Source: Jannaschia aquimarina (lineage in GTDB: Bacteria > Pseudomonadota > Alphaproteobacteria > Rhodobacterales > Rhodobacteraceae). Taken from it: DNA of 64,000 nucleotides. The stretch is taken from positions 83,855 through 147,854 of the forward strand of contig NZ_JYFE01000025.1 in NCBI RefSeq assembly GCF_000877395.1, given 5' to 3'. This document shows, piece by piece, positions 34,856-43,270 of the stretch; position 1 is the stretch's first letter, and each line of letters opens with the position of its first letter. A model generated the notes under the pieces. It saw only the letters and a list, made by a program, of their open reading frames with translations. It was not told the origin of the DNA and did no database searches. Both the position numbers and the translations under genes were made by a program.

Positions 34856-35305
34856 TCAGAGCAGGCGGCGTGACTCCGCGATGCAGAGCGTGATCTGCGT
34901 CTGCGTCAGGGCCAACCCGTCGACCCAACGATAATCCTGTGGGTTGTCGAGATAGGCGACGGTCTCGCGCACGATCTCCCCGTCGGTCCGACTCATGGCG
35001 TCCGATAGGTACCACGCCGCGATCTGCGCCTCGGTCAGGTCATGATGCCGGGCGTGATCCGACGCCCATCCGTCCGGACAGGGCGAGCGGTCGAACTCTG
35101 TCGAGATGATGAGGCGATGCAGATCCGCCTCGGTCGGAGGCCGCTCGGCCCTATAGATCTCGACAGCGGCGATCCCCAATGTCAGCGCCAGCATACCGAG
35201 ACCGGCCCCCAGAATGCCCGCCTCGAACCGGCTCCGCGGTCCGAACTCTCGCGGTATGACGCGCGGCGCGGATGGCGTCTCTCGGTCGATCGCGGTCGCT
35301 TGCAT
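34856..35305 (-). CDS. Single-pass membrane protein, unknown function
   Basis: 149 residues from the ATG at 35305, which has AGGGGGCC just upstream. A ~30-residue basic cytoplasmic leader is followed by one hydrophobic segment (~31-50) and a ~100-residue, probably periplasmic, domain with two cysteines ('RSPCPDGW' and 'ITLCIAE') that could form a disulfide. No family recognised. It lies about 100 bases upstream of maeB in the same direction; co-transcription is possible. Confidence 0.6.
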   Translation of the reverse strand: MQATAIDRETPSAPRVIPREFGPRSRFEAGILGAGLGMLALTLGIAAVEIYRAERPPTEADLHRLIISTEFDRSPCPDGWASDHARHHDLTEAQIAAWYLSDAMSRTDGEIVRETVAYLDNPQDYRWVDGLALTQTQITLCIAESRRLL

Positions 35306-35446
35306 CTGGCCCCCTGTGGCGAAACCGAGACGAATTCGGTTCGCTTTGTAGGCGGCAATATGGCCGTCGCCCCATGGCAAGTCCACGATTCGAAGCGGAA
35401 AACCCTCGGCGGGATAAACTGTCGCCGGTGCGGAAACCGGCGTTCC

Positions 35447-36076
35447 TCAGAGGCGACGGAAAACGCTCGACGGGCCGCCATTGTCGAAGAAAGGCACCCC
35501 CGGCGCAGAACTGCCCTCGTGATGAGCGGCGGCCTCGGCCAGCACGACCTCGGTCACGAAAGGCATGTCGAGCGCACGGGCCTCGTGCAGGGGAACCCAT
35601 TGCAGGTGGGACAACTCCGCGTCCGGCGGGTCCAGCCGGTCGGGATCGGAGGCCAGAGCCCCGGCATCCGCCAGAAAGAACCGCGCGTCGAACCGGCGCG
35701 GCCGGCCCGGTGGCGTGATCGCGCGGAAGATGAAGCGCAGCGCGCCGGCATCCGGGCCGTGCCCTTCGAAGCCCGGCCAGGCCGGCGCGGGCCCCGGACG
35801 CCCCAGGATCTGCCCCGTCTCCTCGGCCAGTTCGCGGATTGCGGCCGCGGCCAGCGCCTCGGGCGACGGCCCGTCGGCACGGGCCAGCGCCGATCGGCAG
35901 GCCGGCGCCAGAGGGCGGGCCAACGGCACCTGGGCATCGCCCGCATCGACGGCCCCGCCGGGAAAGACGAATTTCGACGGCATGAAGGCTGCCTTCGACC
36001 CCCGCTGCCCCATGAGCACCGAGGGTCCGCTCGGCCCCTTGCGCAGGAGCACGATCGTGGCAGCGTCGCGGATCAC
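35447..36076 (-). CDS. Nudix hydrolase
   Basis: 209 residues from a GTG at 36076 that overlaps the stop of the DUF983 gene (GTGA). The Nudix box is at residues ~77-95: 'EALAAAAIRELAEETGQI' fits E-x7-R-E-x2-E-E-x-G, but the leading glycine of the box is off by two positions. The fold begins with 'ATIVLLRKG' and 'SKFVFPGGAVD'. It resembles the NUDT19/CoA-diphosphatase-like group with an insert between the GG motif and the box, so hydrolysis of a nucleotide or CoA diphosphate is likely. Co-transcribed with DUF983. Confidence 0.85.
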   Translation of the reverse strand: MIRDAATIVLLRKGPSGPSVLMGQRGSKAAFMPSKFVFPGGAVDAGDAQVPLARPLAPACRSALARADGPSPEALAAAAIRELAEETGQILGRPGPAPAWPGFEGHGPDAGALRFIFRAITPPGRPRRFDARFFLADAGALASDPDRLDPPDAELSHLQWVPLHEARALDMPFVTEVVLAEAAAHHEGSSAPGVPFFDNGGPSSVFRRL

Positions 36077-36450
36077 GCCGCGCGGCCGCCGAACCCGTGC
36101 ATCCGCGCCGCCCATTGCACCGCGACGATCGCCCCCTTGAGGCGCGGCAGGAACCACAGGGACATCAGGACGGACATCGCCCCGAAGACCACGATGAACA
36201 CGAGGGGAGACGGCTCGTAGCGGATGTAGGCCCACAACATCAGAGGCCCGACGATATGCCCGACGATCAGCAGCGTCAGGTAGGGCGGCCCGTCATCGGC
36301 CCGGTGATGGTGCAGCGCCTCGCCGCATTGGGGGCATTCGTCACGGACCTTGAGGTAGCCGCGCATCATCCGCCCCTCGCCGCAATTCGGGCAGAGGCGG
36401 CGGAACCCGCGCCAGATGGCGGGCGGCATCGGTCGATCGGTTTCGCTCAT
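36073..36450 (-). CDS. DUF983 zinc-ribbon membrane protein
   Basis: 125 residues. A cytoplasmic N-terminal zinc ribbon ('LCPNCGEGRMMRG' and 'CPQCGEALHHHRADDGP', residues ~19-53) is followed by two membrane helices (~56-75 and 82-102). This is the standard DUF983 layout. The family is frequent next to cytochrome oxidase or Nudix genes in alphaproteobacteria; function is unknown. First gene of a two-gene unit with the Nudix hydrolase. Confidence 0.9.
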   Translation of the reverse strand: MSETDRPMPPAIWRGFRRLCPNCGEGRMMRGYLKVRDECPQCGEALHHHRADDGPPYLTLLIVGHIVGPLMLWAYIRYEPSPLVFIVVFGAMSVLMSLWFLPRLKGAIVAVQWAARMHGFGGRAA

Positions 36451-36581
36451 GGGACGGGCATAGGGCTGGAAAGGACGCAGGACCAGCGCGAGACCGGCAA
36501 AAAAGTTTCACGCGCTGCGACGGAACGTCCCGCGGCCTGCGTGAAAGGCGCATCGGATGACGAACGAAAAGGACCTGATCC

Positions 36582-37040
36582 ATGACCAAGACGATGCTTG
36601 CGATGGCCGCGCTGTCGGCTGCGGCGCTGACCGCACTTGCCGATCCGGCCGCCGCGCGCGGGCCCGGCGCCAGCTTCGGCGCTCTGGATACCGATGGCGA
36701 CGGGGCGATCACGCGGGCCGAGATGCAGGCGGCCATGGAGGCGCGGCGCGATGCCCGCTTCGCCGAGACCGACACCGATGGCGACGGCCTGCTGACCCGT
36801 GCCGAGATCGAGGCCCAGGCGCAGGAGCGGCGCGGCAACCATCTCGACCGCATGATGGAGCGCGCGGATGCCGACGGCGACGGCGCGCTTTCCCGCGACG
36901 AACTTGCGGCCTTCCGGCCGGGCCGGCGCGGAGAAGGGCGGGGTGCAGAAGGACGGGGCGACCGCTTCGGACGGCTGGACGCGGACGGAGACGGCCGCAT
37001 CACTGAAGCCGAATGGACCGAGCGGCGGCGCCGGGACTAG
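36582..37040 (+). CDS. Periplasmic EF-hand calcium-binding protein
   Basis: 152 residues with AAGGA before the ATG. A signal peptide ends near residue 25 (AAARG). Four canonical 12-residue EF loops are present at 36-47, 64-75, 96-107 and 133-144, all of the form D-x-D-G-D-G-x-(I/L)-(T/S)-x-x-E, so each should bind Ca2+. The last two are separated by a Gly/Arg-rich linker. An ECF sigma factor gene starts 39 bases downstream in the same direction, suggesting the protein belongs to an envelope stress or metal-sensing unit. Confidence 0.85.
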   Translation: MTKTMLAMAALSAAALTALADPAAARGPGASFGALDTDGDGAITRAEMQAAMEARRDARFAETDTDGDGLLTRAEIEAQAQERRGNHLDRMMERADADGDGALSRDELAAFRPGRRGEGRGAEGRGDRFGRLDADGDGRITEAEWTERRRRD

Positions 37041-37079
37041 GGTCGCCATGCGCGGGGCACGTCCCCGTGACGGCCGGGG

Positions 37080-37646
37080 ATGCGCGTGCAGGACGACAGA
37101 CGGGACGAGGCCGGCCTCTTGGCGGCGGCCGGACGCGGCGATCGGAGAGCCGCCCGCGCTCTGGTCGACCGTCTTGGCCCGCGTCTGATGGGCTTCGTGC
37201 TACGCATGACCGGCGGCGACCGGGCCGCGGCCGAGGATATCGTCCAGGAAGCGTTTCTGCGTCTGTGGGCGCGGTCCGGCGATTGGGATGCCGACGGGGC
37301 GGCCGGGCTTGGCACGTGGCTGGGGCGCGTGGCGGCGAACCTCGCCATCGACCGGTCGCGGCGCCGGCGCGATGCCCCCTTGGATCAGGCGCCGCCGATC
37401 GCGGATCCGGCACCGGGGGGCGAGGGGCGAATGCAGCAGGCCGCACGACACGACGCGGTCTATACGGCGCTCGCCTCGCTGCCGGAAAGGCAGCGGCAAG
37501 CGGTGGTCCTGCGCCATATCGAGGGTTACGCAAATCCCGAAATCGCGGCCATGATGGGGATCGGCGTCGAAGCGGTGGAAAGCCTGACGGCACGAGGGAA
37601 GCGGGGGCTGGCCGCGCTCCTGCGGCCGAGGCAAGAGGAGTTGTAG
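37080..37646 (+). CDS. ECF-type RNA polymerase sigma factor
   Basis: 188 residues. Region 2 spans ~25-90 ('RLMGFVLRMTGGDRAAAEDIVQEAFLRLW', shown from memory of the frame in pieces: DRAAAEDIVQEAFLRLW) and region 4 spans ~125-180 ('LPERQRQAVVLRHIEGYANPEIA' in pieces, then 'VEAVESLTARGKRGL'). It is directly followed by a putative anti-sigma gene and a CpxP-like gene, the arrangement of CnrH/RsrA-like units. The start has a weak ribosome site (CCGGGG), and a GTG two codons in is an alternative. Confidence 0.9.
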   Translation: MRVQDDRRDEAGLLAAAGRGDRRAARALVDRLGPRLMGFVLRMTGGDRAAAEDIVQEAFLRLWARSGDWDADGAAGLGTWLGRVAANLAIDRSRRRRDAPLDQAPPIADPAPGGEGRMQQAARHDAVYTALASLPERQRQAVVLRHIEGYANPEIAAMMGIGVEAVESLTARGKRGLAALLRPRQEEL

Positions 37647-37649
37647 GTT

Positions 37650-37970
37650 ATGGACCCGGATCGTGAACTTTTGGACCGCGAGCTCGAGCAATGGCTGGCG
37701 GAGTTGCGCGACGAGCCGGTCCCGCTGGAGCCGGACTTCGCGGCCCGCCTCGCGGCCTCTGCTCCGGCCGCGCGACGATCCGGGCGACGGCGGATCGAGT
37801 GGATGCCGCTTGGCGCGATGCCCATCGGCGCGGCGCTGGCCGGACTGGCCGTCGGCTTGTCCAACCCCGCCCTGATCCGCGACGTGGCCCCCTGGGACGC
37901 GGCAGCCGATGCGGAAATCTACACCACTTTCGCGGCGGAGTGGGACGATCTCGGCGGGGGGTCCGAATGA
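37650..37970 (+). CDS. Probable anti-sigma factor, single-pass membrane protein
   Basis: 106 residues: an acidic, helical cytoplasmic N-terminus (~1-45, 'DRELEQWLAELRDEPVPLEPDF' in part), one weak hydrophobic segment (~53-72) and a short periplasmic tail. It starts 3 bases after the sigma gene and overlaps the next gene by ATGA. No zinc motif (His-x3-Cys-x2-Cys) is present, so it is not a ZAS-type factor. The position and topology support an anti-sigma role; this is inference. Confidence 0.6.
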   Translation: MDPDRELLDRELEQWLAELRDEPVPLEPDFAARLAASAPAARRSGRRRIEWMPLGAMPIGAALAGLAVGLSNPALIRDVAPWDAAADAEIYTTFAAEWDDLGGGSE

Positions 37971-38395
37971 AACGCGGCTGGATGCCATGGGCACTTGCGG
38001 TCTCGGTGGCGATCAATCTCGCCGTGTTGGGGGCGATCGGCGGGGCATGGCTGGTTGGCGACCGAACGGATCTGCGGCGGGATCGGGCGGCGGGTGTCCC
38101 GACCCTTCTGCGCGGGCTCACCCGTGAGGAGCGGCGTGCCCTGCGATCGTCAATCGGCCCTCGGGAACAGCGCACAGCCGGCGCGCAGCTGGATCTGCCC
38201 GCGATGCTGAGGCAGGAGCCTTTCGATGAGGTCGCCTTCCGCGAAGCGCTGGACGCGAGACGTGCGATCCAGGGTGCGAGGGCCGCGCGCGGCATCGAGG
38301 CGCTGGCCACCCTGATCGCGGAGCTGTCGCCCGAGCGGCGCGCCGCGCTCGCGGACCACCTGGAGAGAGGCCGCCGGTTCCCCCGCTCTCAGTGA
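37967..38395 (+). CDS. Periplasmic CpxP/heavy-metal-sensor-like protein
   Basis: 142 residues with an N-terminal membrane anchor (~8-30) and a helical periplasmic domain rich in Arg/Ala. The segments 'LLRGLTREERRALRSSI' and 'LIAELSPERRAALADHL' are two LTxEE/LSPERRAAL-type repeats found in Spy/CpxP/CnrX-like sensors. It would receive the envelope signal that controls the upstream sigma factor. It overlaps the anti-sigma gene by ATGA and the 3' end of pleD (opposite strand) by 7 bases. Confidence 0.75.
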   Translation: MKRGWMPWALAVSVAINLAVLGAIGGAWLVGDRTDLRRDRAAGVPTLLRGLTREERRALRSSIGPREQRTAGAQLDLPAMLRQEPFDEVAFREALDARRAIQGARAARGIEALATLIAELSPERRAALADHLERGRRFPRSQ

Positions 38396-39879
38396 GAGCG
38401 CATGTCGCCGTCAATCTCGACGACGCGGTTCCGTCCGCCCGACTTGGCGCCATAGAGGGCGCGATCGACCCGATCCAGCGCGCGCGACATCGCATCCTCG
38501 CGCGGCTCCAGCATCGTCACGCCCAGCGACATCGTCACCGGAAGCCGAGCGCCGTCGGACAGGCGCAGATCCATCGCCTCGATCGCCTTGCGCAACCGTT
38601 CCGCCACGGCCTGAACCTGAGCCGGAGACGTCTCGGGCAGGATGGCCAAGAACTCCTCTCCACCCAGACGGCAGACGAGATCCTGAAGGCGGGTGTTGTC
38701 GCGCATGACCTGCGCGACCTGCGTCAGGACACGGTCGCCGACGGGATGGCCGTGGGTGTCGTTGACCGACTTGAAGTGATCGATATCCATCAGCACCAGA
38801 CCGACCGGCTCTTCCGCGGCGCGGCAGCGGGTCGCGATCCGTTCGAGTTGATGCAGACCGTAGCGCCTATTGTGCAAGCCCGTCAGCGGGTCGATCACCG
38901 CCATCTTCAGGCCCCGGTCCAGAGCGGCGCGCATCCGGTCCGCCCGCTCCTTGCGTGCGAGTTGCGTCCGCAGGCGCATCGCCAGCTCGCGCGCGATCAG
39001 AGGACGATGGACGACATCCGCCGCGCCGAGGTCGAGTGCGGTTGCCGCACGCTCACTATCACCGGGCGGCAGGACCACGACGCAGGAGGAATGGCGGGTC
39101 GTCGGTCGCGACCGCAGCTCCGACATCAACCGCAGCCCCTGATTGGGACCATCGAGATCCGCGTCGATCAGCAGCACGTCAGGGGCCTCACCCTCCGTCA
39201 GGCCCAACGCGCCTTCGCGATCCGTCACTCTGGGGGTTTCGCGGAACGAGCTTGCCAGTGCCTTGGCCAGAACCGCACCCTCCTCCCGACCGGCAAGGAC
39301 CAGGGAGACGCGTCCGTTGACGGCCGGGAGGGCTGCGGGACGCGCGCCTTCGAAGCGGGCGGGCGCCTCTGCAAGTCCGGGGGTCGCGGGACCACGCGAC
39401 GCGATCCCGAAGCCAGGCAGCGCGGTCGGCGGTATCGTCGAGACGCCGCCGCTGCCGTCGACACCGACCGAGAGCCAGCCGCTGCGCTCCTCGAAATCCC
39501 GCTCCTCCTCGCGGGAGCGGAGAAGGCTGCGAACACGGGCGAGCAAAGCGACCTCGTCCACCGGGCGGGTGAGGAAATCGTCCGCACCCGCCTCCAATCC
39601 CTCCAGCCGCACCGCCGGCTCTTCGAGCGCGGTGACGAGCACGACGGGGATGGAGGAGGTGGCCGGATCCGCACGCAGATGGCGAGTTGCCTCGGCGCCC
39701 GACATCCCCGGCATCAGCATGTCCATGATGATGACGTCGATCCCGCCGCGCCGAGCGATCTCGATCGCTTCTTTCCCCGACGAGGCCAGTTCCACCTCGT
39801 AGCAGGCCGCGGCAAGCTTGACCTTCATCACGATCCGGTTGGTCGCAACGTCATCAACGATAAGGATTCGACCAGGCAT
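38389..39879 (-). CDS. pleD: PleD-type response regulator, diguanylate cyclase
   Basis: 496 residues: receiver 1 (~1-120, phospho-acceptor D53 in 'IIMDMLMPG'), a linker of ~70 residues rich in Gly/Pro, a second, degenerate receiver (~195-310), and a GGDEF domain (~330-490) with the active-site sequence GGEEF and 'DIDHFKSVNDTHGHPVGD' in front. It makes cyclic di-GMP when phosphorylated and dimerised. The linker is longer than in Caulobacter PleD. It is divergent from DUF3572, a conserved arrangement in this group. Confidence 0.92.
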   Translation of the reverse strand: MPGRILIVDDVATNRIVMKVKLAAACYEVELASSGKEAIEIARRGGIDVIIMDMLMPGMSGAEATRHLRADPATSSIPVVLVTALEEPAVRLEGLEAGADDFLTRPVDEVALLARVRSLLRSREEERDFEERSGWLSVGVDGSGGVSTIPPTALPGFGIASRGPATPGLAEAPARFEGARPAALPAVNGRVSLVLAGREEGAVLAKALASSFRETPRVTDREGALGLTEGEAPDVLLIDADLDGPNQGLRLMSELRSRPTTRHSSCVVVLPPGDSERAATALDLGAADVVHRPLIARELAMRLRTQLARKERADRMRAALDRGLKMAVIDPLTGLHNRRYGLHQLERIATRCRAAEEPVGLVLMDIDHFKSVNDTHGHPVGDRVLTQVAQVMRDNTRLQDLVCRLGGEEFLAILPETSPAQVQAVAERLRKAIEAMDLRLSDGARLPVTMSLGVTMLEPREDAMSRALDRVDRALYGAKSGGRNRVVEIDGDMRSH

Positions 39880-39971
39880 CTGCGACTCGGACTTTGGGTT
39901 GCGGAACTGTTAACGAAGCTATGACGGCGAGGAGTTAACAAAACGTAACTCCATTGGGGAGAAATTGAGGA

Positions 39972-40247
39972 ATGTTGCAGGAAGAGGCGGAGATTGTCGC
40001 CCTTAACGCATTGACTTGGCTCGCATCAGAAGGACTCCTCGATGCGTTTCAAGGTGCCACCGGCGCCGACCGGTCGCAGATCGCCGCAGCCGCCGGGCAG
40101 CCGGAATTCCTCGGTGCCGTTCTCGACTTCGTTCTGATGCGCGACGATTGGGTCCAGGGCGTCTGTGACGCGCAGGACCTTCCCTACGAAGGCCTGCTGC
40201 GCGCGCGGGCCGCCCTGCCGGGCGGAGACCTGCCGCACTGGACGTGA
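39972..40247 (+). CDS. DUF3572 protein
   Basis: 91 residues: 'EIVALNALTWLASEGLLDAFQGATGAD' (in part) then 'EFLGAVLDFVLMRDDWV' and 'ACDxxDLPYEGLLRAR'-like ending, the DUF3572 pattern. It is a small, helical, acidic cytoplasmic protein. The gene is divergent from pleD with a 92-base AT-rich gap that should carry both promoters. The function is unknown, but the pleD linkage suggests a role near polarity or cell-cycle control. Confidence 0.88.
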   Translation: MLQEEAEIVALNALTWLASEGLLDAFQGATGADRSQIAAAAGQPEFLGAVLDFVLMRDDWVQGVCDAQDLPYEGLLRARAALPGGDLPHWT

Positions 40248-40274
40248 CCGGGGCGCCCGAAGCGCCCCTGCCCC

Positions 40275-42083
40275 TCATTGCTCGAACCACCAGATGTCCG
40301 GCTGGAACCCGATCCAGTCACCATAGATCGGCAACCGGTCGGCCGGGTATCTCAACGCGGCGTCATGGGCGATGTAGCTGACCGGATTGTGGTAGGACGG
40401 CACGACGTAGCGGCCCGCCGTCAACACGCGATCCAGCGCCTTGACCGCGGCCACGTAGTCGTCGCGGCTTTCGGCGGACAGCATCGCGTCGATCATGGCG
40501 ACGATTGCCGGGTCCGCCGTGCCCATCAGGTTCCGCGACCCCGTCGCCGTCACGCCGTCGGGCCCCCAATAGCCCAACTGCTCGTTCCCCGGGCTCAGGC
40601 TGAGGCCCCAGCTATACCACGTCATGTCGAACTCGTACTCGGCCGTGCGCTGCTTGAATTGGGCGCTATCGACCGTGGCGACCGAGACGTCGATGCCGAG
40701 GCGTTCCAGGGCCTCGGTGTAGATATCGGTGATCGCCCGCACCTCGGAGGACCCTTGGGGCAGAAGGATCTCGAAGGAGACCGGGCCATCCGGCCCCCGC
40801 AACCGTCCGTCATCGCCCGCAACATAGCCCGCCTCTTCGAGCAGGGCCGTCGCCCGGCGGAGACCTCGGCGGTTCGCGGCCCGTCCGTCCGTCACCGGCA
40901 GCTCGTAGCCCTCGATCGTGCCGGGCAGCAGGTCGTCGGCAAAGGGCGCGAGAAGGTCCGCCACACGTCCCTCGGCCGCGCCCGTCTCCATCCCGAGAGG
41001 CGAGTTGGAGAAGTACGATGTGATCCGGGGCTGGACGCCCGCATTCACGACGCCATTGATGTACTCGAAGTTGAAGGCCTCGATCATGGCCTGGCGCACG
41101 CGCCAATCGTCGAACGGCGCCCGGCGCGTGTTCATGACGAAGCCCGTCATGCCCGATGGTCTTTGATGCGGGACCTCGGATTTGACGACATCGCCTGCCT
41201 GTACGGCGGGGAAATCGTAATCACGGGCCCAGCGCGCGGCATTCGTCTCGCGCATGGTGGACAACTCGCCCGCCTTGAACGCCTCGAAATGGGCAGTCGC
41301 GTCGCCGAAGAACTCCATCCGGAAGGTGTCGATGTTGTTCGTTCCGCGCCGGAACGGAAGATTGTCGCCCCAGTAGTCCTCGTCGCGGGTCAGAACCACG
41401 TATCGGCCCGGATCCACGTCCGTGATCACATAGGGCGCGCTACTGATCGGTGCCTCTCTGACACCCGAATCAAAGAACGAATCTTCCCGCCCTTCCCACT
41501 GCGATTTTTTCATGATCGGACGCAATCCGGTGCTCATCAGAAGCTCTCGATCGGGCTCGTCGAGCGAAAATCGAACCTGATTGTCCGCCACATTTTCGAC
41601 AGATTTGACCTTGTCGAACGCCGCACGATAGCGGCCATGCGCCCCCTCCTGGCCGAGGATGTTCCAGGACCAGATGACATCCTCCACGGTCACCGGCGTG
41701 CCGTCTGAGAAACGTGCCTCGGGGTGCAACGTGTAGGTGATCTGGGTGTCGTTGTCGTTCACCTCGACCCGCTCCGCAAGCAGGCCATAGAGGGTGAAGG
41801 GTTCGTCGTATGCGCGGCCCATCAGGCTCTCATAAGCCACAAAACGTAGCTGCCACGGCACCCGCCCCTGCTGAATATGGGGGTTCAGACTGTCGAAAGA
41901 GCCAACTTGACCGTCCGCGAAAACGCCCCCCTTCGGCGCATCGGGATTGACCTGCGGCAGGTGCTCGTAATCCGCCGGAAGCGCGGGCTCGCCGTAGAGC
42001 GCGATGCCGTGGCCGTCTGCGAAAGCCGCGCTGCACGCGACCGCCGTGGACAGCGCGGCTGTCAGGAAACTATGTCGTATCAT
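40275..42083 (-). CDS. Extracellular solute-binding protein family 5 (YejA-like)
   Basis: 602 residues with a signal peptide ending near residue 22 (SAAFADG). A long SBP family-5 domain follows, with 'FDSLNPHIQQG', 'VEDVIWSWNIL' and 'RQAMIEAFNFEYIN' as typical elements. 'GIALYGEPALPADYEHLPQVNPDAPKGG' (split here: GIALYGEP...NPDAPKGG) is the YejA hallmark. YejA binds peptides such as microcin C-like compounds for the YejBEF importer. The permease genes are not downstream here (the DUF3572 gene is convergent), so it must pair with a transporter elsewhere. Confidence 0.9.
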   Translation of the reverse strand: MIRHSFLTAALSTAVACSAAFADGHGIALYGEPALPADYEHLPQVNPDAPKGGVFADGQVGSFDSLNPHIQQGRVPWQLRFVAYESLMGRAYDEPFTLYGLLAERVEVNDNDTQITYTLHPEARFSDGTPVTVEDVIWSWNILGQEGAHGRYRAAFDKVKSVENVADNQVRFSLDEPDRELLMSTGLRPIMKKSQWEGREDSFFDSGVREAPISSAPYVITDVDPGRYVVLTRDEDYWGDNLPFRRGTNNIDTFRMEFFGDATAHFEAFKAGELSTMRETNAARWARDYDFPAVQAGDVVKSEVPHQRPSGMTGFVMNTRRAPFDDWRVRQAMIEAFNFEYINGVVNAGVQPRITSYFSNSPLGMETGAAEGRVADLLAPFADDLLPGTIEGYELPVTDGRAANRRGLRRATALLEEAGYVAGDDGRLRGPDGPVSFEILLPQGSSEVRAITDIYTEALERLGIDVSVATVDSAQFKQRTAEYEFDMTWYSWGLSLSPGNEQLGYWGPDGVTATGSRNLMGTADPAIVAMIDAMLSAESRDDYVAAVKALDRVLTAGRYVVPSYHNPVSYIAHDAALRYPADRLPIYGDWIGFQPDIWWFEQ

Positions 42084-42160
42084 CTGCTCGATTGTCCCCG
42101 GATCCTTGTCTGGTTGGCGCAGACCCTACCGAGCCGAAAAAGCCGTTGCAAAACTTTCTC

Positions 42161-42189
42161 TTGGACTCCGTGACGTGAACGTCTATGTT
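42161..42189 (+). promoter_or_regulatory. Sigma-70-type promoter for a candidate small RNA
   Basis: TTGGAC (42161-42166) and TATGTT (42184-42189) are separated by exactly 17 bases. They point along the plus strand into a short non-coding stretch that ends at a strong terminator, in a region where no plus-strand gene precedes that terminator. Confidence 0.55.
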
Positions 42190-42195
42190 TGTGTC

Positions 42196-42271
42196 ACTGC
42201 TCGATAGGTTTCTTGCCTGTATGAAACCTGCCTCAATGACTTAACGCCGGCCTTGTGCCGGCGTTTTTTTC
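42196..42271 (+). ncRNA. Candidate small RNA, about 75 nt, two hairpins
   Basis: Between the promoter and the terminator lies a stem AGGTTTC/GAAACCT with a 10-base loop (TTGCCTGTAT), then a short single-stranded linker and the terminator hairpin. The size and layout are typical of bacterial trans-acting sRNAs. There is no open reading frame. The next gene downstream (3-hydroxybutyrate dehydrogenase) starts 210 bases further on, so a leader attenuator for that gene is the main alternative. Family identity is not known to me. Confidence 0.55.
42243..42271 (+). terminator. Strong Rho-independent terminator
   Basis: AACGCCGGC (42243-42251) pairs perfectly with GCCGGCGTT (42257-42265) around a 5-base loop and runs into a stretch of T. 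No protein-coding gene is upstream on this strand, hence the sRNA call. The following 210 bases (42272-42484) show no gene. Confidence 0.9.
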
Positions 42272-42484
42272 TTATCTGACACCCGATGGCAGATGCGAGC
42301 AGGTCGTCCGGGATCTTTGGCAGAAGTGAGGAGAGCGAGGTGCGCGCTGTACGATCGGCCAATCTTCGCCGATTGACGGGATTTCCGCCGACGCGCGACT
42401 CCTTCTGGCTGGATGCCCTCCATCTTCCCTTCGGCGCCGCAGCATCTATTCTGCAAACGCGAGACGAGAGCTTCGGAGGCCCCA

Positions 42485-43270
42485 ATGTCCGACTATGCCG
42501 CCCTGAAGGGCAAGACCGCCATCGTCACCGGATCGAATTCGGGGATCGGCCTGGGCATCGCCCGCAGCTTCGCCGCAGCCGGGCTGGATGTGGTGCTCAA
42601 CTCCTTCACCGACAGGGACGAAGACCACGCCCTCGCCAAGGAGATTGCGGCAGAAACAAGGACAAAAACGCGCTATATCAAGGCAGATCTGTCGAATGGC
42701 GATGAGGCCCGCGCGCTGGTCGAACAGGCCGGCGCCTGCGATGTCCTGGTCAACAACGCGGGTATCCAGCACGTCGCCGGGATCGACGAGTTTCCGGCCG
42801 CCAAGTGGGACGCGATCATCGCGATCAACCTGTCTTCGGCCTTTCACACCACGGCCGCCGCGCTTCCGATGATGCGAAAGGCCGGATGGGGCCGTGTGAT
42901 CAACATCGCCTCCGCCCACGGCCTGACCGCCTCGCCCTTCAAGTCGGCCTATGTGGCAGCCAAGCACGGGGTCGTCGGCATGACGAAGGTCGTCGCCCTC
43001 GAGACGGCCGAGGAACCGATCACCGCCAACGCCATCTGCCCGGGCTACGTGATGACCCCTCTCGTCGAGAGCCAGATCCCGGACACGATGGAGAAATACG
43101 GCATGGACCGTGAGACCGCGATCCGCGAGGTCCTGCTGCAGCGCCAGCCATCAAAGGAGTTCGCCACCACTGACCAGCTTGGCGGCACCGCCCTGTTCCT
43201 GTGCACCGACCATGCGGCCCAGATCACCGGCACGACGATCAGCGTCGACGGCGGCTGGACGGCATTGTGA
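42485..43270 (+). CDS. bdhA: 3-hydroxybutyrate dehydrogenase
   Basis: 261 residues, ATG at 42485 with GGAGG in front. SDR with TGSNSGIG at residues 15-22, 'NNAGIQHV' near 95, the catalytic Y156 and K160 in 'YVAAKHG', and 'ICPGYVMTPLVESQIPD' after it; the VNNAGIQHVA and PGYVxTPLVExQIPD motifs are diagnostic for D-3-hydroxybutyrate dehydrogenase. It oxidises 3-hydroxybutyrate to acetoacetate with NAD in polyhydroxybutyrate or ketone-body use. It overlaps the next gene (GTGA), forming an operon with a pentapeptide-repeat protein and a patatin. Confidence 0.93.
   Translation: MSDYAALKGKTAIVTGSNSGIGLGIARSFAAAGLDVVLNSFTDRDEDHALAKEIAAETRTKTRYIKADLSNGDEARALVEQAGACDVLVNNAGIQHVAGIDEFPAAKWDAIIAINLSSAFHTTAAALPMMRKAGWGRVINIASAHGLTASPFKSAYVAAKHGVVGMTKVVALETAEEPITANAICPGYVMTPLVESQIPDTMEKYGMDRETAIREVLLQRQPSKEFATTDQLGGTALFLCTDHAAQITGTTISVDGGWTAL

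Noticed and set aside
42286..42705. Plus-strand ORF between the sRNA terminator and 3-hydroxybutyrate dehydrogenase
   Set aside because: Most of it lies in another frame over the dehydrogenase gene and the remainder shows no family motif.
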